Shown: positions 1-8,826 of the stretch, in pieces
How the letters are laid out: every line of letters starts with the position of its first letter
Position numbering within the stretch: position 1 is the first letter of the stretch
NCBI RefSeq assembly: GCF_001592125.1
Contig: NZ_BCWI01000002.1
Location: forward strand, 62,001-126,000
From: Microbacterium hominis NBRC 15708
Lineage (GTDB): Bacteria > Actinomycetota > Actinomycetes > Actinomycetales > Microbacteriaceae
Direction of reading: 5' to 3'
DNA: 64,000 nt
Notes under the pieces: generated by a model
Seen by the model: the letters and a program-made list of their open reading frames with translations, nothing else
Databases searched by the model: none
Told to the model about the DNA's origin: nothing
Program-made: the position numbers and the translations under genes

Positions 1-540
1 GCGACGCAGTGGCTCGCCCGCTACGAGGGTGCGGGCCTGGACGGCGTGGTGGCCAAGCCGCTCGCGGGTGCGTATGCACCCGGCAAGCGGACGATGTTCA
101 AGATCAAGCACGCCCGCACCGCCGACGTCGTGCTCGTGGGCTACCGCATCCACAAGAGCGGCGAGGGCGTGGGCTCGCTGCTGCTGGGGCTGTACGACGA
201 GACCGGCACCCTGCGCAACGTGGGCGGCGCGTCCGCGTTCAGCGACGCTCGGCGCCGCGAGCTCGTCGACGAGCTGGCACCGCTCGTCGTCACGGATGCC
301 GAGGGCGCGGCGGTGACCGGAGAGACCGAGCGCTCGCGCTTCTCGGCGACGAAGGACACCTCCTTCGTGCGGCTGCGCCCCGAACGCGTGCTCGAGGTGC
401 GCTACGACCAGCTGGAGGGGGCGCGCTTCCGGCACACGGTGCAGTTCGATCGGTGGCGACCCGACCGCGACCCGCGATCGTGCACCTTCGCGCAACTGGA
501 GCAGGTGAGCGCGTACGACCTCGCCGACGTCCTCGCCTGA
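1..540 (+). CDS. ATP-dependent DNA ligase, C-terminal part (5' end outside window)
   Basis: The frame is open from the first base and stops at 538-540, so this is the last 179 residues of a longer protein. It opens with GLDGVVAKPL, the ligase motif IV region, and FKIKH follows as motif V with the lysine that contacts ATP. The rest matches the OB-fold domain of LigC/LigD-type ATP-dependent ligases, which seal nicks by enzyme and DNA adenylylation. There is no polymerase or nuclease domain after it, so the ligase domain is C-terminal or alone. A stand-alone LigD-type polymerase lies 9 kb downstream on the other strand; together they suggest bacterial end-joining or repair ligation. LigC versus LigD cannot be decided without the missing N-terminus. 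Confidence 0.85.
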   Translation, partial: ATQWLARYEGAGLDGVVAKPLAGAYAPGKRTMFKIKHARTADVVLVGYRIHKSGEGVGSLLLGLYDETGTLRNVGGASAFSDARRRELVDELAPLVVTDAEGAAVTGETERSRFSATKDTSFVRLRPERVLEVRYDQLEGARFRHTVQFDRWRPDRDPRSCTFAQLEQVSAYDLADVLA

Positions 541-561
541 GGACGCGCGGACGGCGGCGCT

Positions 562-599
562 CGGATCCGGCCCGCGCAGCACCGCACGGGCCGGATCCG
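562..599 (+). terminator. Strong hairpin after the ligase gene
   Basis: A perfect 13-bp inverted repeat (562-574 with 587-599) encloses a 12-nt loop 22 nt after the ligase stop. There is no U-tract, which is usual for actinobacterial terminators. Confidence 0.6.
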
Positions 600-814
600 G
601 CTCTTCCGCACGTCGCCCGCATCGGCGCCGGGTCCCGGCGGCCGGACATGCGATCCGATGGTGCGGCTGGTGAGGGACGCTCTCCCCTCCTCCGTGATGC
701 CGACGATACGCGCGCTCGCGCCCGCGCTCATCCGTCGGCGACCGTGAAAATCGCGGCCCGTTCTCCCGGCCCGTCCCCCTCGCCGCGGCACGGCGACGAT
801 GCGAGGATCGGACC

Positions 815-2134
815 ATGGTCCCCGCCCCTTCCGACGAGCCGGACGCGCCCGCGCCCGCGCCGGAGCCGACGCCGACGCAGGAGCTCGCGCTCGAACCGGT
901 GCAGTTCATCGCGCGCACCGACGCGGTGCTGCGCCTGGGCACCCTCATGCTCGGTGCGGGCGCATCGTCGGCCCGCGTGCGCGACAGCATGGTGCGCGCG
1001 GCGGCGGCGCTCGGGATCGACGACGTGCACTGCCGCGTCGGCATGACCGACATCGTGCTCACCACCGGCCGCGGCCAGCTCTTCCGCACCCGGGTCGCCG
1101 AGGTGCCGCGTCCCGCGGTCGACGCCGACCGCATGACCGCCCTCAAGCAGCTGACGGCGCGGCTGACGCCCGGCACCACCCCGTCCGGTCTGCAGGACGA
1201 GCTGCGCCGGATCGAACGGATGCCGCGACGCTACGCGGAGCTCACCCGCGTGCTCGCGGCCGCGTTCGCCTGCGCCGCGTTCGCCCTGCTCAACAACGGC
1301 GGCTGGCAGGAGTTCGTCGCGGTGGGCATCGCCGCCGCCGCCGGTCAGTGGGTGCGCATGCTCATCCACCGCCTGCGCACCAATGAGTTCCTGCTGGTGT
1401 TCGCCTCGGCGATGACGGCCCTGCTCGTCTATCTGGCCGTCGCACAGGTCTTCGTGGCCGCGGGCGTGCCGGGCGGTCAGCACGACGCGGCCCTGACCAG
1501 CGCGGTGCTCTACCTCGTGCCGGGCTTCCCGCTCGTCACCGGCGCCCTGGATCTTGCCCGCCTGGACCTCAACGCCGGCATCGCCCGCGTCACGTACGCC
1601 GTACTGATCCTCCTCGCCACCGGAACGGCGGTGTGGGGCGTCGCGACGCTGTTCGATGCGACGGTGACCCAGGTGGCGACTCCCGAGTTCGCCGAGCCGC
1701 TCCTCTCGCTCGTGCGCCTCGCGGCGGGCTTCGTCGGCGTCCTCGGCTTCGCGCTGCTCTTCTCGACGCCGTGGGCGATCGCATTGGTCGCGGCCAGCCT
1801 CGGCGCCGTCGCGAACGTCGGGCGGCTGGCGCTCGTCGACGCGCACGTGAACCCGGCCGTCGCGGCGGCGGCCGCAGCCCTCGCGGTGGGCCTGGGGGCC
1901 TACCTGTTCGGCGAGCGCCTGCGTGCCGCCCGGGTGACCCTCACCGTGCCGGCCGTGCTGATCATGGTGCCGGGCGCGGCCGCGTACCGCTCCATCGCGG
2001 GTGTCATCGGCGGTGACACGGTCGCGGCGATCCAGAACGCGACCACCGCGGTGTTCGTGGTGGTGGCGCTCGCCATCGGCCTCACGGTCGCCCGGGTGCT
2101 GACCGAACGGGAGTGGTCACTGCCGGCACGGTGA
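815..2134 (+). CDS. Threonine/serine exporter family protein (ThrE-type)
   Basis: Predicted inner-membrane exporter of 439 residues. The N-terminal third has the ThrE (DUF1212) cytoplasmic domain, including LRLGTLMLGAGASSARVRD and a C-V-G-M-T-D-I-V-L-T-T segment. Two hydrophobic blocks follow, about residues 145-290 and 300-430, matching ThrE plus the ThrE_2 half fused in one chain, as in Corynebacterium ThrE. The Pro-rich first 30 residues are probably disordered. The start is ATG at 815 with GAGG about 8 nt upstream; GAGGAT at 803-808 would also fit a leaderless -10 box. The gene stands alone, with a terminator before it and the AI-2E permease gene 37 nt after it. Substrate specificity is inferred from the family. 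Confidence 0.85.
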   Translation: MVPAPSDEPDAPAPAPEPTPTQELALEPVQFIARTDAVLRLGTLMLGAGASSARVRDSMVRAAAALGIDDVHCRVGMTDIVLTTGRGQLFRTRVAEVPRPAVDADRMTALKQLTARLTPGTTPSGLQDELRRIERMPRRYAELTRVLAAAFACAAFALLNNGGWQEFVAVGIAAAAGQWVRMLIHRLRTNEFLLVFASAMTALLVYLAVAQVFVAAGVPGGQHDAALTSAVLYLVPGFPLVTGALDLARLDLNAGIARVTYAVLILLATGTAVWGVATLFDATVTQVATPEFAEPLLSLVRLAAGFVGVLGFALLFSTPWAIALVAASLGAVANVGRLALVDAHVNPAVAAAAAALAVGLGAYLFGERLRAARVTLTVPAVLIMVPGAAAYRSIAGVIGGDTVAAIQNATTAVFVVVALAIGLTVARVLTEREWSLPAR

Positions 2135-2159
2135 CGTCGTGCGCGCGCCCGCCGTCGTC

Positions 2160-2165
2160 TACGGT
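2160..2165 (+). promoter_or_regulatory. -10 box TACGGT of a likely leaderless transcript
   Basis: TACGGT fits TANNNT and ends exactly 6 nt before the ATG at 2172, which would put the start codon at the transcript 5' end. No convincing -35 was seen. Confidence 0.45.
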
Positions 2166-2171
2166 CGAGGC

Positions 2172-3350
2172 ATGGGCCTGTTCCGCGACACCTCCCGCAC
2201 CGTCCGCATCGACCAGCGCGGCGCCGACGCGGTGACCGTGCGCCCGGCCGGCAAGCCGTGGAGTCTGTGGGCCGACGCGTTCGGGGCGCTCGCGATCCGC
2301 GCCGCCCAGATCCTGGTCGTCGTCGCCCTCGCCGCGGGGGTGATCTGGGGCATCCGCCAGCTGACGGTCGTGACCATCCCCCTCGTGATCGCCCTGATCC
2401 TCGCGTCGGCCTTCGCCCCGCTCATGAGCTGGCTGCGCCGGCGCGGCGTCCCTTCCGTCGTGGCGACGCTGCTGACGCTGCTCGCGATCGTCGTCGTGCT
2501 GACGGCGGTCGGCTGGCTGATCGTCTGGGCCGTCCGTGATCAGTGGGACGAGCTGGCTACGCAGGCACAGGGCGGGTTCTCCGACCTCTTGGCGTGGGCG
2601 AACACGCTGCCCTTCCAGATCGACCGCGCCCAGATCGACGAGTGGATCGCGACGCTCACCGATTTCGTCACGAGCGCGCAGTTCGGCAGCGGGGCGCTGG
2701 CGGGCGTCAGCGCGGTCGCCAACTTCATCACGGGACTCGTGCTCATGGTCGTGATGCTGTTCTTCTTCCTCAAGGACGGCCCGCAGATGTGGGCGTTCCT
2801 GCTGCGTCCCTTCCGCGGCGAGTCCTACGAGCGCGCGCTGCGCGTCGGGGACAAGACGGTCACGGTGCTCGGCTCCTACGTGCGCGGCACGGCGACCGTG
2901 GCGGCGGTGGATGCCATCGGCATCCTCATCGGCCTGCTCATCCTCCAGGTACCGCTCGCGCTGCCGCTGGCCGTGCTGGTCTTCCTGCTCGCGTTCATCC
3001 CGATCGTCGGGGCGACGCTCGCCGGCATCCTGGCGGCCCTCGTCGCGCTCGTCGCGAACGGCTGGCTCGTCGCGCTCCTGGTCGTCGGCGTGGTCGTCCT
3101 GGTCAACCAGCTGGAGGGCAACCTGCTGCAACCCGTGCTGATGGGGCGGTCGATGCACCTGCACGCGTTCGTGATCCTGGTCGCGTTGACCGCCGGCACC
3201 GTGCTCGGCGGCATCGTCGGCGCCGTCCTCGCGGTGCCGCTCACCGCGGTCGCGTGGGGCATCGTGCAGGTGTGGGACGGGCCGCACACGCCCGCGCGCT
3301 GGGCGCGTCCGCACCGCGGAGAGGCGAGGGCCGCCGAAGCGGCGCGCTGA
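2172..3350 (+). CDS. AI-2E family transporter
   Basis: Polytopic membrane protein of 392 residues in the AI-2E/TqsA/PerM superfamily. Hydrophobic pairs near residues 45-85 and 100-125 are followed by a soluble stretch and then the conserved core with FFFLKDG, GSYVRGT and LNQLEGNLLQP-like VLVNQLEGNLLQPVLMG. These motifs identify the family; the transported substrate is unknown in most actinobacteria. An in-frame GTG at 2139 would add 11 residues, but ATG 2172 gives the usual N-terminus and sits 6 nt after a -10 box. The last residues are basic and cytoplasmic. It converges on the lipoprotein gene at 3384. Confidence 0.85.
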   Translation: MGLFRDTSRTVRIDQRGADAVTVRPAGKPWSLWADAFGALAIRAAQILVVVALAAGVIWGIRQLTVVTIPLVIALILASAFAPLMSWLRRRGVPSVVATLLTLLAIVVVLTAVGWLIVWAVRDQWDELATQAQGGFSDLLAWANTLPFQIDRAQIDEWIATLTDFVTSAQFGSGALAGVSAVANFITGLVLMVVMLFFFLKDGPQMWAFLLRPFRGESYERALRVGDKTVTVLGSYVRGTATVAAVDAIGILIGLLILQVPLALPLAVLVFLLAFIPIVGATLAGILAALVALVANGWLVALLVVGVVVLVNQLEGNLLQPVLMGRSMHLHAFVILVALTAGTVLGGIVGAVLAVPLTAVAWGIVQVWDGPHTPARWARPHRGEARAAEAAR

Positions 3351-3380
3351 CGCCGGTCCGTCCCGCGCCGGTCCGTCCCG
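3351..3380. repeat. Perfect 15-bp tandem duplication between convergent genes
   Basis: CGCCGGTCCGTCCCG occurs twice head to tail, immediately after the AI-2E transporter stop and just before the stop of the opposing lipoprotein gene. Confidence 0.8.
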
Positions 3381-3383
3381 CGC

Positions 3384-4067
3384 TCAGGGGATCCAGACGA
3401 CGACGCCGTTCTGGCCGCTCAGCAGCGCCGCGACACCCGCGTCGACCGCGTCGCGGCAGCGTTCGGGGGTGAAGCTGGCCGGGTCGTGATGCGCGGCCTG
3501 ACCGAGGTCCTCTCCCCGGAAGCCCGCACCCGCCCAGTCCACGGCGAGCACGTTCTCCGTCGGCTCCGCCAGCTCGCCGCCGAGCACGAGGAACGGCTGA
3601 TCGAGGTGGCTGGCCGTCACGATCGCGAGCGGGTCGACCAGCGCGTCGCCCGCCGACATGATCACATCGGGATGCATCCCGATCGCCTCGGAGATCGCGG
3701 GGATCGGATCGGTTCCCGCCCGCACCTCGCGAAAGTCTGCCCCGACCTCCCGCGCCCAGGTGCGCACGGCCTCGGCCATCGTGGCGGTGCCCGCCTCGTC
3801 GCCCATCGTCAGCAGCACCACGCGGTACCCCCGCGACGGGTGGGCGCCGAGCCACGATCCCGGGCTCGGCGTCATGGTCGCGGCGGGCGCGAGCGGCGTG
3901 GCGGGCAGGAACCCGGGCTGCGCCGCGGCGACGAGCGTGGGAGAGGGATGCGGCGAGCTCCAGTCCGCCGCGCATCCGACGAGGGATGCCGCGACCACGA
4001 CGATCGCCAGTCCCGCGGCCACGGAGCGCGGACGCGCGGGCAGGGGACGGAGCCGAGCGGGTCGCAC
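3384..4067 (-). CDS. Lipoprotein resembling a type-1 periplasmic binding protein
   Basis: About 227 residues. A basic N-terminus (RPARLRPLPARPR), a hydrophobic stretch and the lipobox LVGC predict an exported lipoprotein. The mature part has alternating strands and helices typical of type-1 periplasmic binding folds (GYRVVLLTMGDEAGT, HPDVIMSAGDALVDP, FLVLGGELAEP), and most resembles one lobe of BMP/PnrA-like proteins. It is short for a full two-lobed binding protein, and no permease or ATPase gene adjoins it, so ligand and role are unknown. The start is uncertain: GTG 4067 directly abuts a GGAGGGG stretch, and TTG or GTG alternatives exist on either side. It is divergent from the HupE-like gene at 4179. 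Confidence 0.6.
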   Translation of the reverse strand: MRPARLRPLPARPRSVAAGLAIVVVAASLVGCAADWSSPHPSPTLVAAAQPGFLPATPLAPAATMTPSPGSWLGAHPSRGYRVVLLTMGDEAGTATMAEAVRTWAREVGADFREVRAGTDPIPAISEAIGMHPDVIMSAGDALVDPLAIVTASHLDQPFLVLGGELAEPTENVLAVDWAGAGFRGEDLGQAAHHDPASFTPERCRDAVDAGVAALLSGQNGVVVWIP

Positions 4068-4178
4068 CCCTCCAGCATCGCCGTCGATGCGGCGGGCACC
4101 GCTACCGGCGGCACGTCGTTCGTCCAAGGTTGTCACACGGGTCAACCTCCGTTCACCGAGCACGCGCACGCTCACGCC

Positions 4179-5405
4179 GTGACCGTTCGCCGCCTCCCCA
4201 CCGCCCTCCTCGTCGCGTTCACTGCCGTGCTGGCGGTGGCCCCCGCACTCGTGTCGGCATCCGCCGCCCTGGCGCACGGCTTCAGCTCGGTCGTCTTCGC
4301 CGACCTGTCGCACGACGAGGACGGACGAACGGTCGCGACGCTGCAGCTCGAGTACGACCTGCTGGTGGTCTCGGCGGCCGACACCCAGCAGGACGACGAC
4401 TTCTTCCGGGCGGGCACGGCCGCTTTCGATGCACGCGACGACGCGGCGATGGCCGCGGCGGTCAGGGATCATCGCGACACCGTCTCGCGCTACCTCGACG
4501 AGCGCTTCACGGTCCGCACGACCGGCGGCGACGCGGGCACGTGCACGCTCGGCGCACTCGATACCGTGACGATGACCGTGCAGGAAGGGGTGCCCTACGT
4601 GGTCCTCCCGCTCGCGGTGGACTGCCCTCCGGGAGAGGCGCACGTCGTGCGCAGCACCCTGTTCCCCGACGAGGAGGGCTACGTCACGGGCACGAAGACG
4701 ATCCTGACCTACGACATCGACCTGCACGCCGGGTCGGCCGCCCTGGACGCCTCGACACCGGAGTTCTCGACCGCGCAGAGCACGTGGGAACGCTTCTGGG
4801 AGTTCTTCCGCCTGGGCGCCGAGCACCTGCTGACCGGCATCGACCACATCCTCTTCCTGCTCGCGCTCATCGCCGGCTCGCGAAAGCTCCGGGAGATCGT
4901 CCTGGCCGCGACGGTGTTCACGATCGCCCACTCGGTGACCTTCATCCTCGCCGCGACCAAGGTGGTGAGCCTGCCGAGCATCATCATCGAGCCCACCATC
5001 GCCCTGTCCATCGCGATCGTGGCCGCCTGGTATCTGTTCCGCCTGTGGCGCGAGGGTGAGGCCGCCACCGAGCTGACCCGTGACTCGGGTCCACTCGGGC
5101 TCGACCGCGCCGGCTGGCTGCGGCTCCTCGTGGTCTTCTGCTTCGGCCTGATCCACGGCCTCGGCTTCGCCTCCGCCCTCGGCATCGACGAGCCGTGGTC
5201 GTGGACGCTGCTGTGGTCGCTGCTCGTGTTCAACCTCGGCATCGAAGCCGTGCAGATCGGCCTCATCGCGCTCGTGTTCCCGGTGCTCGTGCTGCTGCGG
5301 CGACGCACTCCCCGTCTCGCGATGTGGGCCACCGGCGCCCTCGCGGTGGCCGTCACCCTCGCGGGCCTCATCTGGTTCGTGCAGCGCGTCTTCGGCTGGG
5401 ACTGA
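4179..5405 (+). CDS. HupE/UreJ family membrane protein
   Basis: 408 residues starting at GTG 4179. A signal peptide (about residues 1-33, ending at ALAHG) leads to an extracytoplasmic domain of roughly 170 residues. A C-terminal block with six or seven membrane segments carries the family histidines: AEHLLTGIDHILFLLALI, FTIAHSVTFILA and FGLIHGLGFASAL. This is the HupE/UreJ_2 arrangement; relatives are linked to nickel or other metal uptake, but no urease or hydrogenase genes are present here. The long ectodomain suggests a metal- or ligand-binding part outside the membrane, which is inference. It stands alone; a 6-bp stem at 5416-5437 may end its transcript. Confidence 0.75.
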   Translation: MTVRRLPTALLVAFTAVLAVAPALVSASAALAHGFSSVVFADLSHDEDGRTVATLQLEYDLLVVSAADTQQDDDFFRAGTAAFDARDDAAMAAAVRDHRDTVSRYLDERFTVRTTGGDAGTCTLGALDTVTMTVQEGVPYVVLPLAVDCPPGEAHVVRSTLFPDEEGYVTGTKTILTYDIDLHAGSAALDASTPEFSTAQSTWERFWEFFRLGAEHLLTGIDHILFLLALIAGSRKLREIVLAATVFTIAHSVTFILAATKVVSLPSIIIEPTIALSIAIVAAWYLFRLWREGEAATELTRDSGPLGLDRAGWLRLLVVFCFGLIHGLGFASALGIDEPWSWTLLWSLLVFNLGIEAVQIGLIALVFPVLVLLRRRTPRLAMWATGALAVAVTLAGLIWFVQRVFGWD

Positions 5406-5552
5406 GCCCGCTCTGGGCGAACCCTCAGAGTTTCGCCGCGACGTCACCGCTCCGGGGCGAGATGTTCACCGCGGTGTCATCCCCGAGGCGGATCGTCCAG
5501 ATGACGCCCCTCGCGGCGCCTGCGTCGGGCCTTCGCCACGCATCCCTCACCC

Positions 5553-7553
5553 ATGAACGGACAGACCATGCCGCACTCCGCCGAACTGCGAGCGCCGCGC
5601 CTCCCGCGCCGGTCGATCGCCTGGATCACCGCCGCCACGCTGTGCGCGACGGCCTTCGCGGGAGTCGTCGCGACTCCCGCCCTCGCCGACACCCCGACGA
5701 CGCAGACCGGCGTCATCCTCGGCGTCGGCGCCGACGAGACCCAGCGCATCGTGAGCTGGTACACCTCCGCCGACACGGCCCAGGTCGTGCAGGTCGCGCC
5801 CACGGCCGCGCTCGTGGGCGGCGCCTTCCCGGCATCCGCCGTGACGTTCGCCGCGACCGGCGGCGCCAACATCGCGACCAGCGGCGGCTACAACCGCCAC
5901 GCGACCATCACCGGCCTGCAGGAGAACACGCAGTACTCCTACCGCGTCGGTGCCGAGGGCGCGTGGTCGACGACCACGACCTTCCAGACGCACTCCTTCG
6001 AGGGCGACTTCGACTTCCTCTTCTACGGCGACCCGCAGATCGGCTCGTCGGGCGATGTCGCGAAGGACACCGCCGGGTGGGTCGACACGGTCAACGTCTC
6101 GCTGCAGTCGAACCCGAACGCGGAGCTGCTCGTCTCGGGCGGCGACCAGGTCGACAAGGCCAACACGGAGGCGCAGTGGGACGGCTTCCTCGCCCCCGCG
6201 CAGCTTCGCAGCTACCCGTGGGTCGCCACGATCGGCAACCACGACGTCGGCGGCAAGGCGTACGAGCAGCACTTCTACACCCCCAACACCGACCGATCGA
6301 GCCAGTACTACGTCAACGGCGACCCGACCTCCAACACGTCGGGCGGCGACTACTGGTTCATCCACAAGGACGTGCTGTTCATCGACCTGAACTCGAACAG
6401 CTACACCTCCTCGTCGGGCGGCGGCGGCGACGCGGCTCACATCCAGTACGTCACCGACGTCATCAACGCTCACGGCGCACAGGCGAAGTACACCGTGCTC
6501 GTCTACCACCACGCGATCTACTCCCCCGCCGACCACGCGCAGGATGCCGACAACAAGGTGCGCCGCGTCGACTTCCCGACCACGTTCTCCCAGCTCGGGG
6601 TCGACCTGGTGCTCCAGGGCCACGACCACAGCTACTCGCGCTCGTACGAGATCAAGAACGGCCAGAAGGCGAACGCCGACGAGAAGCCCGGTCAGAACGA
6701 GGTCTTCGAGGGCCCCGGGGGCGTCGTCTACGTGACGGCGAACTCGGCCTCCGGCTCGAAGTACTACGACCTCACCGCGCCCGTCGCCGGTGACGCCACC
6801 TCCGGCGCGGGCAACGGCGCCGACCCGCAGAACCCGTCGAACTACTGGTACAACTCGGTCGAGAACCAGGAGCACGTGCGCACCTTCGTCAAGGTGCAGG
6901 TGCAGAAGGACGCCCTCGTCGTGCAGAACGTGCGCTCCGGCACGTGCGACGCGCCGAACGCGGCCGTCGAGCTGCGCAAGGTGCTGTGGTGCGGCCCCGC
7001 GAACGGCACGCAGGCGGCGCAGCCCGTCGGCTCGGTGCAGGACGAGGTGACCATCCACCCCAACCACGGCGACGGTCAGGACATCCAGGTCGACGTGCCC
7101 GACGCCGCCCCCGGCGAGTTCGGCTGGACCATTGACGGACACAACGGTCTCGTCGACCTCGGCACCGCCACGGAGAAGAGCAACAGCTACTTCGAGGCCA
7201 CCGGTCAGATCAACCCGATCACCGTCACCGACACCCGCCGCGCCGTCGCCCCCTGGTCGATCGCGGCGAAGGTCGGCGACTTCACCGACGGTGACAAGTC
7301 GTTCTCGGGCTCGTACCTCGGCTGGACCCCGAAGCTGGTGACCGCCGGCGGCGGCGCCGTCGCGGGCGCGACCGTCGGCTCCGGCTACGACGGCGGCACG
7401 GGTCTGTCCGACTCGCGTGTGCTCGGCTCGGCCGCGCAGGGCCACGAGCGCGGCACCGCCACCCTCGGCTCCGACCTGGATCTGAAGATCCCGGTCGACG
7501 TCGACAAGGGCAGCTACCGCGGCACGCTCACCCTCACGGCGATCAGCAACTGA
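5553..7553 (+). CDS. Secreted metallophosphoesterase with purple-acid-phosphatase N-domain
   Basis: 666 residues. The signal peptide runs to about residue 45 (PALADT). A fibronectin-like N-terminal domain (GVGADETQRIVSW) is typical of purple acid phosphatases. The catalytic metallophosphatase motifs follow in order: YGDPQIG, SGGDQVD, IGNHDVGG, YHHAIYSP and GHDHSYSR. These ligate the two metals that hydrolyse phosphomonoesters outside the cell. The last 180 residues form an extra beta-rich domain with no anchor, so the enzyme is probably released or wall-associated. Start is ATG 5553; ATG 5568 is an in-frame alternative, and neither has a strong Shine-Dalgarno. A single GTTCACC at 5464-5470 is reminiscent of a Pho-box repeat. 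Confidence 0.8.
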   Translation: MNGQTMPHSAELRAPRLPRRSIAWITAATLCATAFAGVVATPALADTPTTQTGVILGVGADETQRIVSWYTSADTAQVVQVAPTAALVGGAFPASAVTFAATGGANIATSGGYNRHATITGLQENTQYSYRVGAEGAWSTTTTFQTHSFEGDFDFLFYGDPQIGSSGDVAKDTAGWVDTVNVSLQSNPNAELLVSGGDQVDKANTEAQWDGFLAPAQLRSYPWVATIGNHDVGGKAYEQHFYTPNTDRSSQYYVNGDPTSNTSGGDYWFIHKDVLFIDLNSNSYTSSSGGGGDAAHIQYVTDVINAHGAQAKYTVLVYHHAIYSPADHAQDADNKVRRVDFPTTFSQLGVDLVLQGHDHSYSRSYEIKNGQKANADEKPGQNEVFEGPGGVVYVTANSASGSKYYDLTAPVAGDATSGAGNGADPQNPSNYWYNSVENQEHVRTFVKVQVQKDALVVQNVRSGTCDAPNAAVELRKVLWCGPANGTQAAQPVGSVQDEVTIHPNHGDGQDIQVDVPDAAPGEFGWTIDGHNGLVDLGTATEKSNSYFEATGQINPITVTDTRRAVAPWSIAAKVGDFTDGDKSFSGSYLGWTPKLVTAGGGAVAGATVGSGYDGGTGLSDSRVLGSAAQGHERGTATLGSDLDLKIPVDVDKGSYRGTLTLTAISN

Positions 7554-7572
7554 TCTCCACCCCACCCCGCGC

Positions 7573-7614
7573 CCCGGGGCGGATCGGCGCACATCGCCGC
7601 CGATCCGCCTCGGG
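7573..7614 (+). terminator. Long hairpin after the phosphoesterase gene
   Basis: Arms 7573-7589 and 7598-7614 form a 17-bp stem with one G-U pair and an 8-nt loop, 19 nt after the stop. Confidence 0.7.
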
Positions 7615-7648
7615 ACGCACCCGTTCCCACCCCACGCCGGAGGACCCC

Positions 7649-8812
7649 ATGTTCCGCTCCCGCCGCTCCCGCCGCTCTCTCCCCACGGCGCTGGCCGCTC
7701 CCCTGCTGGCCGCGGCCGTCCTCCTCGGGGGCGTCGCGCTGCCCGCCGCCTCCGCTCACGCGGTCACGGATGCCGCCGCCGCCGACTCCGCGGACGACGT
7801 CACCTGGACGGTGCGCACCGCCTCGAACGGCTTCGGCGCCGAGCGCACCTCGTACACGTACGCGGTCGATCCGGGCCAGAGCGTCAGCGACGCCCTCGTC
7901 GTGAGCAACCACGGCAGCGCGCCGCTGCAGCTGGCGGTGTACGCCGCCGACGGCTACACGGGCGCGGGCGGGCAGCTCGACCTGCTGACGCCCGCGGAGA
8001 CCTCCGTCGGCATCGGCGCCTGGACACGTGCCGCCGCGACCACCGTCACGGTGGCGCCGGACGAGTCGGCGACCGTGCCGTTCGAGGTGTCGGTGCCCGC
8101 GACCGCGACCCCCGGCGACTACGTCGGCGGCATCGTCACCTCGCTCGCGTCGTCGGCCGATCAGGGCATCTCCGTCGACCGCCGCCTCGGCGTCCGCATC
8201 GGGCTGCGCGTCTCGGGGGCGCTCGCCCCCGCGCTGACGATCGAGAACCCGCAGGTGAGCTGGGGAGGCACGTGGGGACTCGGCCGCGGCGCGGCCACCC
8301 TCACCTACACGCTCCACAACACCGGCAACACGACGATGGGGGCCCAGCAGGCGGCCTCGATCGCGGGCCCCTTCGGCTGGTTCCCGACGGATGCCGGCGA
8401 CGTCGCGCCCGAGGTCCAGATCCTCCCCGGCGAGACCCGCGACGTGCAGATCACCGTGCCGGGCATCGCCGGCATGCTCGCCCTCGTGGCCTCCGCGACG
8501 GTCACACCGATCGTCGTGGACGCGTCCGGTTCGACGAGCGCGCTGGAGCCCGTCGCGACCCAGACGATGGGTCTCGCCGTCCCGTGGCTGCTGCTGATCC
8601 TCGTGCTGCTCGCCGCCGCGATCGCGCTCGGCGCCGTCTGGTTGCGCCGCCGCGCCGCCGCGACGCGGCGACGGCGCGAGGACGAGCGCGTCGCCCGCGC
8701 CGTCGCCGACGCCCTCGCGGAGGCCCAGGGCACGGTCGGCGCGGAGGATGCCGCGGACACCGTCGCGCACGGGCCGAGCGCGGCCGGCACCCGCGCGTCC
8801 GGCGCGGACTGA
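7649..8812 (+). CDS. DUF916-type surface protein with C-terminal membrane anchor
   Basis: 387 residues, ATG preceded by GGAGG at 5-nt spacing. A twin-basic signal peptide (about residues 1-37) leads into two immunoglobulin-like beta domains. The first (YAVDPGQSVSDALVVSNHGS, PGDYVGGIVTSL) matches the DUF916 or WxL-interacting-protein family. A single transmembrane helix (VPWLLLILVLLAAAIAL, about residues 312-330) and an Arg-rich, highly charged cytoplasmic tail end the chain. DUF916 proteins elsewhere hold other surface proteins to the wall. The convergent LAxTG gene 14 nt away is a natural partner. No WxL protein is visible in the window. Confidence 0.75.
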   Translation: MFRSRRSRRSLPTALAAPLLAAAVLLGGVALPAASAHAVTDAAAADSADDVTWTVRTASNGFGAERTSYTYAVDPGQSVSDALVVSNHGSAPLQLAVYAADGYTGAGGQLDLLTPAETSVGIGAWTRAAATTVTVAPDESATVPFEVSVPATATPGDYVGGIVTSLASSADQGISVDRRLGVRIGLRVSGALAPALTIENPQVSWGGTWGLGRGAATLTYTLHNTGNTTMGAQQAASIAGPFGWFPTDAGDVAPEVQILPGETRDVQITVPGIAGMLALVASATVTPIVVDASGSTSALEPVATQTMGLAVPWLLLILVLLAAAIALGAVWLRRRAAATRRRREDERVARAVADALAEAQGTVGAEDAADTVAHGPSAAGTRASGAD

Positions 8813-8826
8813 CGACCCGGCGATCG

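Noticed and set aside
5464..5470. Pho-box operator before the phosphoesterase
   Set aside because: Only one GTTCACC; no second copy at 11-bp spacing.
5547..7592. 681-codon minus-strand frame opposite the phosphoesterase
   Set aside because: Mirrors the codon periodicity of the plus-strand gene, which has signal peptide and catalytic motifs.
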